Assembly: GCF_002022005.1 (NCBI RefSeq) | Contig: NZ_CP017258.1 | Coordinates: 1,694,338-1,758,337, forward strand | DNA from: Campylobacter pinnipediorum subsp. caledonicus | GTDB lineage: Bacteria > Campylobacterota > Campylobacteria > Campylobacterales > Campylobacteraceae | Reading direction: 5' to 3' | DNA length: 64,000 nucleotides | Shown here: one piece after another, positions 47,353-57,134 of the stretch | Layout of the letters: each line of letters starts with the position of its first letter | Position numbering within the stretch: the first letter of the stretch is position 1 | Program-made: the position numbers and the translations under genes | Notes under the pieces: model-generated | Database searches by the model: none | Told to the model about the DNA's origin: nothing | The model's input: only the letters and a program-made list of their open reading frames with translations

Positions 47353-48696
47353 TTAACTATGTTCGTTATCTGACTCGATTTGTTCTATCTTTTTTCTTAC
47401 TTTCACACTTAAAATACTAGTGCCATCTATTTTTCTAACTTCATAATAACAGTTTTCATCTTCTATTTTATCGCCAACAGTAGGAAGTCTTCCCATAAGA
47501 TTAAACACATATCCACCGATTGTAACTTGATCAGTCTGTTCATCAAACGTTATACCAAGAAGTTCCTCAACCCTTTCAAGTTCAAATCTTCCATTAAATT
47601 CATATATATTTTCATTTATTCTTTTATAGCCAAGGTCAGCATCGTCATGCTCATCATGAAAATCGCCCAAAACCTCTTCCATAATATCTTCCATAGTCAA
47701 AAGCCCAGCTGTTCCGCCGTATTCATCAACAACCAAAGCAGCTGAAATTTGTTGTTTATTCATCATCAAAAGCACTTTTGATATAGACAAACTCTCAGGC
47801 ACAATAATAAACTTTCTTACTATACTATCAAAACTTTTTTCTTTACTATCGCTAAAATGAACTTGTAAAATATCTCTTATATGAATAAGCCCTAAAATAA
47901 CATCTTTTGAACCATCTATATAAGGATATCTTGTATACTTAGAGTCAAAAACAACTTGTAAATTTTCTTCAAAACTTTTTTGTTTATTTATACAAACCAT
48001 ATCCCTACGAGGAGTCATAATCTCTTTAGCAACAGTATCACTAAAATCAACAGCATTTTTTATAAGCTCTGTTTCAAAACTATCCAAAACACCGCCCTTT
48101 AAACTCTCACTTACTATTATTTTTATTTCTTCTTCTGAATGTGCTATTTCGCTATCTTTAGCTGGCTTTATACCAAGTGCTTTTAAACCAACACCAGCTA
48201 AAAAATCAAAAGTTTTTATAACAGGAGAGAATATCGCCCAGAAAAAATGAAGTGGTCTTGCTATCTTTAAAACAGAACTTTCAGCTTTTGATATCGCTAT
48301 TGATTTTGGTATAAGTTCACCTAAAACAACGTGCAAAAGTGTTATCAGTGTAAAGGCTATAGCAAAAGACACACTATGAACAACAACTTCACTAGCACCA
48401 AAATATTTAGCCATAGGTTCTTCTAATAATCTAGCAACAGCAGGCTCTCCTATCCAACCAAGTGCAAGAGAACTAAGTGTTATACCTAATTGTGTAGCAC
48501 TAAGATATGTATCTAGTTTGTTTGACATATCAAATGCCAACTGAGAATTTGGAACTTTTTCTTTTATAAGCTCTTCAAGGCGTGATTTACGAACCTTAAC
48601 AAGAGCAAACTCAGAAAGAACAAAAAAAGCATTTAAAAAGACAAAGAATACTGCAAGAATAATCATAAAAAGCGAGTTGTCGCTACTGGGATACAA
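47353..48696 (-). CDS. CNNM/CorC-type membrane protein (hemolysin C family)
   Basis: A 447-residue protein: an N-terminal DUF21/CNNM membrane domain (about 1-190) with conserved VLSEFALVKVRKSRLE and GELIPKSIAIS, a CBS pair (about 215-340; TPRRDMVCI, ISAALVVDEYGGTAGLLTMEDIMEE) and a C-terminal CorC_HlyC domain (YEFNGRFELERVEELLG). Relatives act in magnesium or cobalt efflux; the hemolysin name is historical. The start is TTG at 48696, six bases after AAGGA; the first in-frame ATG (codon 11) lies in the first helix and is less likely. Confidence 0.9.
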   Translation of the reverse strand: MYPSSDNSLFMIILAVFFVFLNAFFVLSEFALVKVRKSRLEELIKEKVPNSQLAFDMSNKLDTYLSATQLGITLSSLALGWIGEPAVARLLEEPMAKYFGASEVVVHSVSFAIAFTLITLLHVVLGELIPKSIAISKAESSVLKIARPLHFFWAIFSPVIKTFDFLAGVGLKALGIKPAKDSEIAHSEEEIKIIVSESLKGGVLDSFETELIKNAVDFSDTVAKEIMTPRRDMVCINKQKSFEENLQVVFDSKYTRYPYIDGSKDVILGLIHIRDILQVHFSDSKEKSFDSIVRKFIIVPESLSISKVLLMMNKQQISAALVVDEYGGTAGLLTMEDIMEEVLGDFHDEHDDADLGYKRINENIYEFNGRFELERVEELLGITFDEQTDQVTIGGYVFNLMGRLPTVGDKIEDENCYYEVRKIDGTSILSVKVRKKIEQIESDNEHS

Positions 48697-48833
48697 ATAA
48701 AATCCTTAATAATTAAATTTTTTGGGTCAAATTATATCAAAAAATAATAAAAATAATAAATTTTAGAAAACTTTAAAGCAAAAATGATGTAAAATCAAAT
48801 AATTTTAAAACACAATAAATAAAGGATAAAATT

Positions 48834-49208
48834 ATGAAACAAATCATACATACAAACTTAGCACCACAAGCTATAGGACCATACTCTCAAGCTGTTTTAG
48901 CAAATGGAATGTTATTTATTTCGGGACAATTGGGTGTTAAGCCAAATGGTGAATTTGCAGGAAATAGCGTAGAAGAACAAGCAAAACAAAGCTTAGAAAA
49001 TATAAAAAATATTTTAGCTGAAGCAAAAATGGACTTTAAAAATGTAGTAAAAACAACTATATTTTTGGCAAATATTGATGATTTTGCAAAAGTAAATGAT
49101 ATATATGCTACATATTTTGATGCGGATTATCCAGCAAGAAGCACGATAGCTGTAAAAACATTACCAAAAAATGGACTTGTAGAGATAGAAACCATAGCTA
49201 CCGTATAA
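48834..49208 (+). CDS. ridA: RidA-family reactive enamine/imine deaminase
   Basis: A 124-residue Rid protein that hydrolyses 2-aminoacrylate and similar reactive intermediates. Visible hallmarks: APQAIGPYSQAV, FISGQLGV, EQAKQSLENIKNIL, VKTTIFLANIDDFAKVNDIYATYF and PARSTIAVKTLPKNGLVEIETIA with the catalytic Arg in PARST. Length is exactly usual. Monocistronic; AAGGA precedes the ATG. Confidence 0.96.
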   Translation: MKQIIHTNLAPQAIGPYSQAVLANGMLFISGQLGVKPNGEFAGNSVEEQAKQSLENIKNILAEAKMDFKNVVKTTIFLANIDDFAKVNDIYATYFDADYPARSTIAVKTLPKNGLVEIETIATV

Positions 49209-49341
49209 ATATATCGAAAGTTTAAAGTTTAAAACAATATATGTTATAAAAATTACTATTTTTTTTATTTTTTGTTTTAAAATTTGTTATACAATTCCAA
49301 GACTGTATTTTAGACTTAAAACAAATAAAATTGGAGACAGT

Positions 49342-50478
49342 ATGAAAAAAACACAAATCCTTATAGCTATTTTTGTAACAATATTTATAGCTGGGTGCTT
49401 TGACTTTAATTTTTTAAAAACAGAGAAAAGCAAAAACACTCAAAATAAGAAACCACAAATGCCACCAGCAACAGTGAATGTTATAGTTGCAAAAAAAGCT
49501 GATAATAAAATGATTTTTGAGTATCCAGCAAAACTTGAAAGCTTACAAGAAGTTATAGTTACCCCAAAAGTTTCTGGAACCATAATAAAACAAAATTTCA
49601 AAGCAGGAGACAAAGTAAAACAAGGCGATGTTTTATTTATTGTAGAACCTGATAAATTTGAAGCGTTATATGATATAGCAAATGCAGCTATCATACAAGC
49701 TGAGTCAGCATACAAAAACGCAAAAAGTGAAATGGAACGTGTTAAGAGATTGTTTTCTCAAAATGCGATAAGCCAGAAAGAGTATGACAATGCCTTGGCA
49801 AAATTGGAAGTCGCAAGTGCATCAATAGCAAGTGCAAAAGCAAATGCAAAAGCAGCAAAATTAGATTTAAGCTATACAAAAATCAAAGCACCTTTTAGCG
49901 GTGTTGTTAGTGAGAACTTAGTAGATGTGGGTTCTTTTGTTGCGGCTGGTAATACAAAACTTGTAAAACTTAGTGACATAGATACAATCAATGCTAGATT
50001 TTATATCTCAGATGTAGCAAACCTAAAAAGAATCAATAATCTAACAAACAAAAATTGGGTTCAATTAGACTCAAATGCAACACTTATAACTAACAATGGA
50101 AACGTAAAAGGCTCACTTAACTTTATAGACAATACCGTTGATGAAAATACCGGTAGTGTTTTAGCAAAAGCTGAGTTTAAAAATGAAAATTTGCAACTTC
50201 TAGCTGGTTCATTTGCAAAAATAAGCCTAGATGGTTTTATACAAAAAAATAGCTTTTTATTGCCACAAATTGCAATAAAACAAGATGTTGTATCTCCATA
50301 TGTTTTAGTTGCAAAAGATAATAAGGTTACAAAAAAACCTATTCAAATTATATTTGAAACATCAGAAAATGCAATCATAAATAGTGGATTAAAAGAAGGT
50401 GATCAAATAATAATTAACAATTTTAATAAAATCGGTATCGGAGCGACTGTAAAGGTAGAAAACAAGGAGAACAAATAG
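49342..50478 (+). CDS. cmeA: RND efflux periplasmic adaptor (CmeA-like)
   Basis: A 378-residue membrane-fusion lipoprotein with lipobox IAGC (about residue 19). The lipoyl half KVSGTIIKQNFKAGDKVKQGDVLFIVEP and its partner AKLDLSYTKIKAPFSGVVSENLVDVGSFV frame a coiled-coil hairpin (about 105-165), followed by beta-barrel domains. It bridges the inner-membrane pump and the outer-membrane channel. First gene of a three-gene efflux operon. The symbol is by likeness to C. jejuni CmeABC and not certain. No cmeR-type repressor lies beside it. Confidence 0.85.
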   Translation: MKKTQILIAIFVTIFIAGCFDFNFLKTEKSKNTQNKKPQMPPATVNVIVAKKADNKMIFEYPAKLESLQEVIVTPKVSGTIIKQNFKAGDKVKQGDVLFIVEPDKFEALYDIANAAIIQAESAYKNAKSEMERVKRLFSQNAISQKEYDNALAKLEVASASIASAKANAKAAKLDLSYTKIKAPFSGVVSENLVDVGSFVAAGNTKLVKLSDIDTINARFYISDVANLKRINNLTNKNWVQLDSNATLITNNGNVKGSLNFIDNTVDENTGSVLAKAEFKNENLQLLAGSFAKISLDGFIQKNSFLLPQIAIKQDVVSPYVLVAKDNKVTKKPIQIIFETSENAIINSGLKEGDQIIINNFNKIGIGATVKVENKENK

Positions 50479-53400
50479 ATGTTTTCTAAATTTTTTATCA
50501 ACAGACCTATATTTGCAAGTGTTATATCTATTATTATATTTATAGCAGGAATTATGTCTTTAAGAGGTCTTCCTGTAGAAGAATATCCGCAACTAACACC
50601 ACCTCAAATTAGTATAAGGGCACAATACACTGGCGCAAACGCAGATGTTATAGCAAACACTGTTGCCTCTGTTATAGAAGAACAAGTAAATGGTGTTGAA
50701 AATATGATATATATGAAGAGTGTATCAAGTTCTAGTGGTTCTATGAATTTAAATGTGTTTTTTAAAATAGGAACAAACTCAAAACAAGCTAGTGTGGATG
50801 TAAACAATCGTGTTCAATCAGCTCTTTCAAGACTTCCTAGCGAAGTTAGACAAATAGGAGTAACTGTTCGTGAGAGTAGTGGGTCTATGCTCGGTGTTGT
50901 TTCTTTTTTAAACCCAAATGCTACGATTACTGAATTACATAATTATGTTGTTTTAAATATACTAGATGACATAAAAAGGGTAAAAGGTGTTGGAGATGCG
51001 ACTATCATAGGTGGAAAAAATTATGCTATGAGAATTTGGATAAAACCTGATTTGCTTGCAAAATACAATCTAAGTACCACTGATGTCATATCGGCTATAA
51101 AAACTCAAAATAGTCAGTATGCAGCTGGAAAGATAGGCGAAGCACCTATAAAAGATAAGATATCTTATGTGTATGCAATAAGTGCTGATGGACGATTTAA
51201 AAATGTAGATGAATTTAAAAATATAATACTAAAAGCTGATAGTAACGGAAATTTATTAAGGCTTAAAGATGTAGCTGATGTTGAGATAGGCTCGGAAAAT
51301 TATTCAATAGGTGCTTTAATGAACGGAAAAAATATGGCACCTATGCTTATATTTTTGCAAAACGGAGCAAATGCTGTTGAAACAATGCATTTAGTCAAAG
51401 AGAGATTACAAGAAATTTCAAAAAGTTATCCTGATGGAATGTATCACGATATTCCTTACGATACTACAAAATTTGTTGAAATTTCTATACAAGAGGTTAT
51501 AAAAACATTTATAGAAGCAATGTTGCTTGTTATGGTTGTTATTTATATGTTCTTAAAAAGTTTTAGGGCAACAATCATACCAATGCTTGCCGTTCCTGTA
51601 TCCATAATAGGAACATTTGTTGGTTTTTATATTATGGGTTTTTCTATAAATTTAATAACACTTTTTGCACTAATTCTTGCCATAGGTATAGTCGTTGATG
51701 ATGCGATTATAGTTATAGAAAATGTTGAGCGTATTATGCACGAAGATAAAAGTATAAGCGTCAAAGAAGCTAGTATAAAAGCTATGCAGGAGGTTACAAC
51801 ACCTGTTATTTCAATAGTTTTGGTTTTATCAGCCGTTTTTATTCCTGTTGCTTTTATGGAGGGTTTTGTTGGGGTTATTCAAAGACAATTTGCCCTAACT
51901 CTTGTGGTTTCTGTTTGTCTTTCTGGCTTAGTTGCTTTAACACTAACTCCGGCACTTTGTGCAGTTTTTTTAAAAAGAACAGAGGAAAAGCCATTTTGGT
52001 TTGTACAAAAATTTAATGATTTTTTTGATTGGAGCACAAGTATTTTTTCAGCTGGTGTAGCTAAAGTTATAAGACATGTAATTCCTAGTTTGATTATAGT
52101 TGGCATTATTGTTTGGGCTATGATAACACTTTTAAAGATTATACCAAGTTCTCTTGTTCCTTATGAAGACAAGGGTGCTGCTATAGCCGTTACATCTTTA
52201 CCACCAGCATCAACATCATCTAGAACACTAACAGAAGTTAAAAAAATATCAGATAAATTTTTGTCAAATCCAAATGTTGAAATGGTTACAACCATAGCTG
52301 GTTATGATATGTTTGCAGGGGTGCTTAGAGAAAATTCTGCCATATCTTTCGTAGGGCTTAAAGATTGGGATCAAAGGAAAAATCCAAAAGATCAAATTTT
52401 TGCTTTATTAGGACCTTTTAACGGAATGCTTGCACCATCAAAAGAGAGTATGAGTTTTGTTATGAATACGCCACCTATTATGGGACTTAGTCTTGCGGGT
52501 GGTTTTGAAATTTATCTTCAAAACAAAAGTGGAAAAAGCTATAATGAAATTCAAAAAGACACTATGAAAGTTGTAATGGCGGCAAATGCTAGACCTGAAA
52601 TAACTAGAGTTAGAACAACACTTGATACTACATATCCGCAGTATAAAATAGAAGTAGATGAACAAAAAGCTTATTTGATGGGTGTTAGTAAACCCGATAT
52701 ATTTGCTACTATTTCAGCTACGATAGGTGGATACTATATAAACGATTTTAATATGTTTGGAAAGACATATCGTGTATATATGAGAGCAAAAGAGAGTTTT
52801 AGAAATTCAGCAGAAGATATCAGAAATATATTTGTAAAAAACAAAAAAGGTGAGATGGTCGCACTAAATTCTATCGTTACCTTAAAAAGAAGTATGGGTG
52901 CTGATTTGGTTGAAAGGTTCAATCTTTTTCCAGCTGCTAAACTTATGGGAGAACCAGCACTAGGATATACATCAGGAGATGCATTAAATGCTATCGAAGA
53001 TGTTATAAAACAGACATTGCAACAAGATGAGTACTCTATAGCATATTCAGGAACGGCGTATCAAGAAAAGACATCATCAGGTACAGGTCAAACCGCGTTT
53101 GTATTTGGTATGATTTTTGTATTTTTGATATTAGCAGCTCAATACGAAAGATGGCTTATACCTTTGGCTGTTATTACAGCTATTCCTTTTGCAGTATTTG
53201 GTTCTCTTTTTGCAACATACATAAGAGGTCTTAGCAATGATATATATTTCCAAATAGGTCTATTATTGCTTATCGGACTTTCGGCAAAAAATGCTATTTT
53301 AATAATAGAATTTGCAATGCAAGAAAGAAAAAGGGGTAAAAGCATATTTGATGCAGCTATAAATGCAGCAAAACTTCGTTTTAGACCGATAGTTATGACA

Positions 53401-53604
53401 TCAATTGCATTTAGTATGGGTATTTTTCCGATGGTTATTTCAAGTGGTGCTGGTGCTGCAAGTAGGCATTCATTATCTACCGGACTTATAGGTGGTATGA
53501 TAGCAGCGACTACGATAGCGATATTTTTTGTTCCGTTGTTTTACTATCTGCTTGAAAGTTTAAATCAAAAATTTAAAAATAGAAAAGGTGCTTTAGATGC
53601 GTAA
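50479..53604 (+). CDS. cmeB: RND multidrug efflux transporter (HAE1, CmeB-like)
   Basis: A 1041-residue proton-driven pump with 12 membrane helices and two large periplasmic loops. The N-terminus MFSKFFINRPIFASVISII and GLPVEEYPQLTPP are typical. Proton-relay acids are in GIVVDDAIIVIENVER (helix 4) and the Lys in LIGLSAKNAILIIEFA (helix 10). It strongly resembles CmeB, the main drug and bile-salt pump of Campylobacter. The gene follows the adaptor stop immediately, and its last eight bases overlap the outer-membrane gene. Confidence 0.93.
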   Translation: MFSKFFINRPIFASVISIIIFIAGIMSLRGLPVEEYPQLTPPQISIRAQYTGANADVIANTVASVIEEQVNGVENMIYMKSVSSSSGSMNLNVFFKIGTNSKQASVDVNNRVQSALSRLPSEVRQIGVTVRESSGSMLGVVSFLNPNATITELHNYVVLNILDDIKRVKGVGDATIIGGKNYAMRIWIKPDLLAKYNLSTTDVISAIKTQNSQYAAGKIGEAPIKDKISYVYAISADGRFKNVDEFKNIILKADSNGNLLRLKDVADVEIGSENYSIGALMNGKNMAPMLIFLQNGANAVETMHLVKERLQEISKSYPDGMYHDIPYDTTKFVEISIQEVIKTFIEAMLLVMVVIYMFLKSFRATIIPMLAVPVSIIGTFVGFYIMGFSINLITLFALILAIGIVVDDAIIVIENVERIMHEDKSISVKEASIKAMQEVTTPVISIVLVLSAVFIPVAFMEGFVGVIQRQFALTLVVSVCLSGLVALTLTPALCAVFLKRTEEKPFWFVQKFNDFFDWSTSIFSAGVAKVIRHVIPSLIIVGIIVWAMITLLKIIPSSLVPYEDKGAAIAVTSLPPASTSSRTLTEVKKISDKFLSNPNVEMVTTIAGYDMFAGVLRENSAISFVGLKDWDQRKNPKDQIFALLGPFNGMLAPSKESMSFVMNTPPIMGLSLAGGFEIYLQNKSGKSYNEIQKDTMKVVMAANARPEITRVRTTLDTTYPQYKIEVDEQKAYLMGVSKPDIFATISATIGGYYINDFNMFGKTYRVYMRAKESFRNSAEDIRNIFVKNKKGEMVALNSIVTLKRSMGADLVERFNLFPAAKLMGEPALGYTSGDALNAIEDVIKQTLQQDEYSIAYSGTAYQEKTSSGTGQTAFVFGMIFVFLILAAQYERWLIPLAVITAIPFAVFGSLFATYIRGLSNDIYFQIGLLLLIGLSAKNAILIIEFAMQERKRGKSIFDAAINAAKLRFRPIVMTSIAFSMGIFPMVISSGAGAASRHSLSTGLIGGMIAATTIAIFFVPLFYYLLESLNQKFKNRKGALDA

Positions 53605-54940
53605 TATTATATTTTTTGCAATAGTTCTTTTATTTGTAGGATGTTCATTTAAACCTGAAATGATTGATGTAAACTCAAGCTTTGATTACAAAAGCCAAAC
53701 AACAAATATAAGCGATAAATGGTGGGAAGAATTTAACGATGATAAATTAAACTCGCTGGTTGATGATGCGTTAAAGCATAATATAGATTTAAAAATAGCT
53801 TATTTGAATTTACAAAAAGCTGATATAAATCTAAACAATGCAAAATCACTATTTTTACCTACTGCTAGTGTAACAGGCAGTGCGACAAGAAGAGGCACAG
53901 AGCATTTAAAAACAGATAGTTTTTCACTAAATGCTGTTTTAAACTACGAGGTTGATTTATGGGGAAGAGTAAAAAACTCAGTTGAATCAAACAAAGCCCT
54001 TTTAAATGCAAGTATTTATGATTATAATGCTTCTAGACTAAGTATAGTTTCAAATGTCGTAGATAATTATTTTTCATTAGTAGCATTAAAAATGCAAGAA
54101 AATATCTACAAAAACACACTAAAAAGTTATATAGACACGATGAATTATCGCAAAAAACAGCTTGAAGCCGGCGCGATAACAAAATCTGTATATATACAAA
54201 GCGTAACATCTGTGCAAAATGCAAGTATAAATTTAAACAACATAAAAAATCAAATCATCACACTTTCAAATGTATTGTCTATACTTGCTGGAAGAGATAA
54301 TAATGAAATTTTATACTCGCTAGTTAATACAAACAAAACACTTCCAAAAGCACCTCAAATAAATGCCGATATAAGTGCTGATATACTTCTAAAAAGAAGT
54401 GATGTAGCTTATGCCTATGAAATTTTAAAAAGCTCAAATGCACTTGTTGGAGTTGCGAAAGCTGCTTATTTTCCATCTATATCTTTGAGTGGAATTTTTG
54501 GTTTTAGTTCAGCTAAGATAGACAATTTATTTGATAAAGATGCTCGGTTTTGGTCTCTTGGTACTTCTCTTACACAAAATATTTTCAATCTACCTCAAAC
54601 AAAAAATAGAGTTAAGCTATCTAAAATCATAGAAAGTGAAAATGCTTTAAGGTATGAAAAAATCATAAAAATAGCTCTTGGTGAAGTTAAAACAGCTTTG
54701 ATAAATAGACGAAATCTAATTGAAATTTTCAACCAAACAAAAGAGCTTTTAGACTCTCAAGAAAAGATATACGAACTTGTAAACTCGCAATACGATGAGG
54801 GTTATGTAGATCATCTAAGTCTACTTGATGCACAAAGAAATCTACTAAGCACAAAACTAAGTCTTGTAAATGCGAATTTAAATCTAAATAAAGCAGTAGT
54901 TCAAGTATTTAAAGCTTTTGGAGGTGGCTTTAAAAAATAA
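53597..54940 (+). CDS. cmeC: RND efflux outer-membrane lipoprotein (NodT/CmeC-like)
   Basis: A 447-residue TolC-like channel lipoprotein with lipobox FVGCSF (Cys16). Conserved segments include DKWWEEFNDDKLNSLVDDAL, YEVDLWGRVKNSVESNKA, LLKRSDVAYAYEILKSSNALVGVAKAAYFPSISLSG and the second repeat YDEGYVDHLSLLDAQRNLL. Two repeated helical halves make the tunnel. It completes the adaptor-pump-channel operon by overlap with the pump gene. Confidence 0.9.
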   Translation: MRNIIFFAIVLLFVGCSFKPEMIDVNSSFDYKSQTTNISDKWWEEFNDDKLNSLVDDALKHNIDLKIAYLNLQKADINLNNAKSLFLPTASVTGSATRRGTEHLKTDSFSLNAVLNYEVDLWGRVKNSVESNKALLNASIYDYNASRLSIVSNVVDNYFSLVALKMQENIYKNTLKSYIDTMNYRKKQLEAGAITKSVYIQSVTSVQNASINLNNIKNQIITLSNVLSILAGRDNNEILYSLVNTNKTLPKAPQINADISADILLKRSDVAYAYEILKSSNALVGVAKAAYFPSISLSGIFGFSSAKIDNLFDKDARFWSLGTSLTQNIFNLPQTKNRVKLSKIIESENALRYEKIIKIALGEVKTALINRRNLIEIFNQTKELLDSQEKIYELVNSQYDEGYVDHLSLLDAQRNLLSTKLSLVNANLNLNKAVVQVFKAFGGGFKK

Positions 54941-55002
54941 TCGTAAATTTTTAAATTTATATAAAATTTGAAATAAATATTTTTTAAATTCAGCAAAAAT
55001 TC

Positions 55003-55021
55003 AAAAAAAAAAAAATAGAAT
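55003..55021 (+). promoter_or_regulatory. AT5 promoter with poly-A(13) tract before the -10 box
   Basis: Thirteen consecutive A (55003-55015) directly precede TAGAAT (55016-55021), a plausible -10 box 38 bases before the ATG. The geometry parallels the poly-G promoters of AT1-AT3. Confidence 0.5.
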
Positions 55022-55059
55022 TTGCATTTTAAATATCAAAACACGATAAGGAATACAAG

Positions 55060-57093
55060 ATGAAAATTTCTAAATTTTTAAGTGCTGTTGCTATTAGTGC
55101 CTGTATTAGCACCGGTTTATTTGCTAATACATATTTTGAAGATGCAAGATTATATCTATCTATTTATGCAGCAAAGCATAATGATGATATAGAGAAGATG
55201 ATGTCAGATATAGAAACAGCAAATGATCTCAAAAATATAGTTATTCAATATTTGATTAGTTTTGCAAATGCAAAAAATGAAGAAATAAAAGTCGAAAGGC
55301 ATTCACAAAAAGATAATAACGATGCTATTTGGATATCTAGTGCTATAAAATATGGATATCAAGCAACTAATGATTGGATAAAAAAAAATATACAAGTTCC
55401 TTTAAATGAAATGTTAGAAAATCCTGATAATATAGATAATACTAAACTTAATAAACTTAATGGAAGTTTTAGTACTAATGGAATTAATTTAGAATTAGGA
55501 CAAGGTTCGGTTGATGCTTCGCAAAATGTAACTAAGTTAGATAAAAATTTTATAAAAAAACATAAAACAGATATCAAAAACAAACTAAATGAATTTTTAA
55601 ATACATTTCATACCAAACTTAAAAAAAATGTAGAGATTATTAGCAAAAAAATTGAAGAAAAATCAAATGATGACCATAAATTAAAAACAGAATTAGAAAA
55701 ATTGAAGAAAGAAAAAGTAAAAATTGAAGAAAAAGTAAAAGAGATAGAAGATAAACTTAAAAAAGAAAAACAAGAGAGACTTGAAAGAGAAAGACTTGAG
55801 AGAGAAAGACAAGAAGAACAAGAAAGACTTGAAAAAGAAAAAGAAAGACTTGAAAAAGAACAAGAAAGACTTGAAAAAGAAAAAGAAGAAAGAGAAAAAA
55901 TCAAAAAAGAAGAACTTAAAAAAGAGCAAGAATTTAAATCTAAATTTTCTACACAGGATAGCATTCAAAGTTCAATTTATGATTTAACAAAAGACAATCA
56001 AAATTTAAGACAAATATTTGAAACTATGAGCAAAGATCAAATTCAAGCTTTTTCTAAAGAAATAAAACAAACAACACAAGATATATCCAGCAATATATCA
56101 GAAAATTTATATACTCAAATAGTTGATTTTAATTCAGAAATAACAACTCAAACCAGACTAGCACAACTAAGCAATCCTTTCAATAAAGATCTAGCACTTG
56201 CAAAGGCTATCAATGCCTTAAAAGATATGAGATTTGTTTCAAATGATGATAGCGTAATGACAAATGTAGTAAAAGAATACACAGATAGATTTGCATACAA
56301 TAACAATCTATGGGCTTCTGCTTTAGGGGGTCAAACAAGATCTAAGAACAATATAAAATCAAGTCTTTATGGTTTTGCTATAGGGTATGATAGAGCATTT
56401 GATAGCACAATAGTAGGAAGTTATATAAATTATGCAAAAACAAAAACAAAAAATGATAGTTTTGATAATAAAGCAGATAACTATCAAGTAGGTGTGTATA
56501 CTAGAAGTTATGTGAATAATAACGAGATAGATACAAAAGTATCCATAGGAAAATCTAAAAATAAACTAACAAGAGATATCAAAATACCAAACAATGCATT
56601 AGTATCACAAAAAAGCAAATATGATACAAAATCACTAACATTTGATTTAAGCTATGGTTATGTCGTAGCAACAAAAAATAATAGTTTTGTAAAACCTTTT
56701 ATAGGTGCTTCATATAGTTATTTTAAAAATGATGAATTTAAAGAAGATGGATTATTTGCTATGAAATTCAGCGGTTCAAATTCTAAGATGCTTAATGCAA
56801 GCGCTGGAATTGAGTTTAGAACATATCTAGAAAATGGAAACTACTTTTTTATAACACCTTCTTTACAAAAAGAAATTTATAAAAAAACAAAAGATAGCAT
56901 TGTTAGATTTGTAGGTTCAGATAAAGATATAATCCTAGCAACAAACAACAAAAAATCAACATATGTTTCTTTGATAACAGGAGCACAAGTAAATTTAACA
57001 CAAAATTTATCTGCTAATATGATAATTGGCGCAAAAGCTAAATCGAAAGAAAAACTATATAATGCAACAATAGGACTTAGATATAAGTTTTGA
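55060..57093 (+). CDS. Autotransporter AT5 with charged coiled-coil passenger
   Basis: A 677-residue paralogue of AT1-AT4 on the opposite strand, about 35 kb away. Signal peptide MKISKFLSAVAISACISTGLFA; a helical passenger with a Glu/Lys/Arg coiled coil (about 200-300, including 21-bp repeats); the shared linker TRLAQLSNPFNKDLALAKAINAL; then the barrel (LWASALGGQTRSKNN, GFAIGYDRAFDSTIVGSY) ending LRYKF. The barrel is diverged from AT1-AT3, so it has escaped their gene conversion. AAGGA precedes the ATG. It follows the efflux operon but has its own promoter. Confidence 0.88.
   Translation: MKISKFLSAVAISACISTGLFANTYFEDARLYLSIYAAKHNDDIEKMMSDIETANDLKNIVIQYLISFANAKNEEIKVERHSQKDNNDAIWISSAIKYGYQATNDWIKKNIQVPLNEMLENPDNIDNTKLNKLNGSFSTNGINLELGQGSVDASQNVTKLDKNFIKKHKTDIKNKLNEFLNTFHTKLKKNVEIISKKIEEKSNDDHKLKTELEKLKKEKVKIEEKVKEIEDKLKKEKQERLERERLERERQEEQERLEKEKERLEKEQERLEKEKEEREKIKKEELKKEQEFKSKFSTQDSIQSSIYDLTKDNQNLRQIFETMSKDQIQAFSKEIKQTTQDISSNISENLYTQIVDFNSEITTQTRLAQLSNPFNKDLALAKAINALKDMRFVSNDDSVMTNVVKEYTDRFAYNNNLWASALGGQTRSKNNIKSSLYGFAIGYDRAFDSTIVGSYINYAKTKTKNDSFDNKADNYQVGVYTRSYVNNNEIDTKVSIGKSKNKLTRDIKIPNNALVSQKSKYDTKSLTFDLSYGYVVATKNNSFVKPFIGASYSYFKNDEFKEDGLFAMKFSGSNSKMLNASAGIEFRTYLENGNYFFITPSLQKEIYKKTKDSIVRFVGSDKDIILATNNKKSTYVSLITGAQVNLTQNLSANMIIGAKAKSKEKLYNATIGLRYKF
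55825..55887 (+). repeat. Three 21-bp repeats encoding RLEKEKE/RLEKEQE heptads in AT5
   Basis: Units begin at 55825, 55846 and 55867 and differ by a base or two. Each equals one heptad (RLEKEKE or RLEKEQE). Weaker copies extend to the left. Confidence 0.85.
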
Positions 57094-57102
57094 TTTAGTC
57101 TA

Positions 57103-57133
57103 AATGTTAAAGTGCTATTAGCACTTTAACATT
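57103..57133. terminator. Bidirectional terminator between AT5 and the PP-loop gene
   Basis: AATGTTAAAGTGCT (57103-57116) pairs perfectly with AGCACTTTAACATT (57120-57133) over a three-base loop, a 14-bp stem between convergent genes. Confidence 0.9.
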
Positions 57134-57134
57134 A

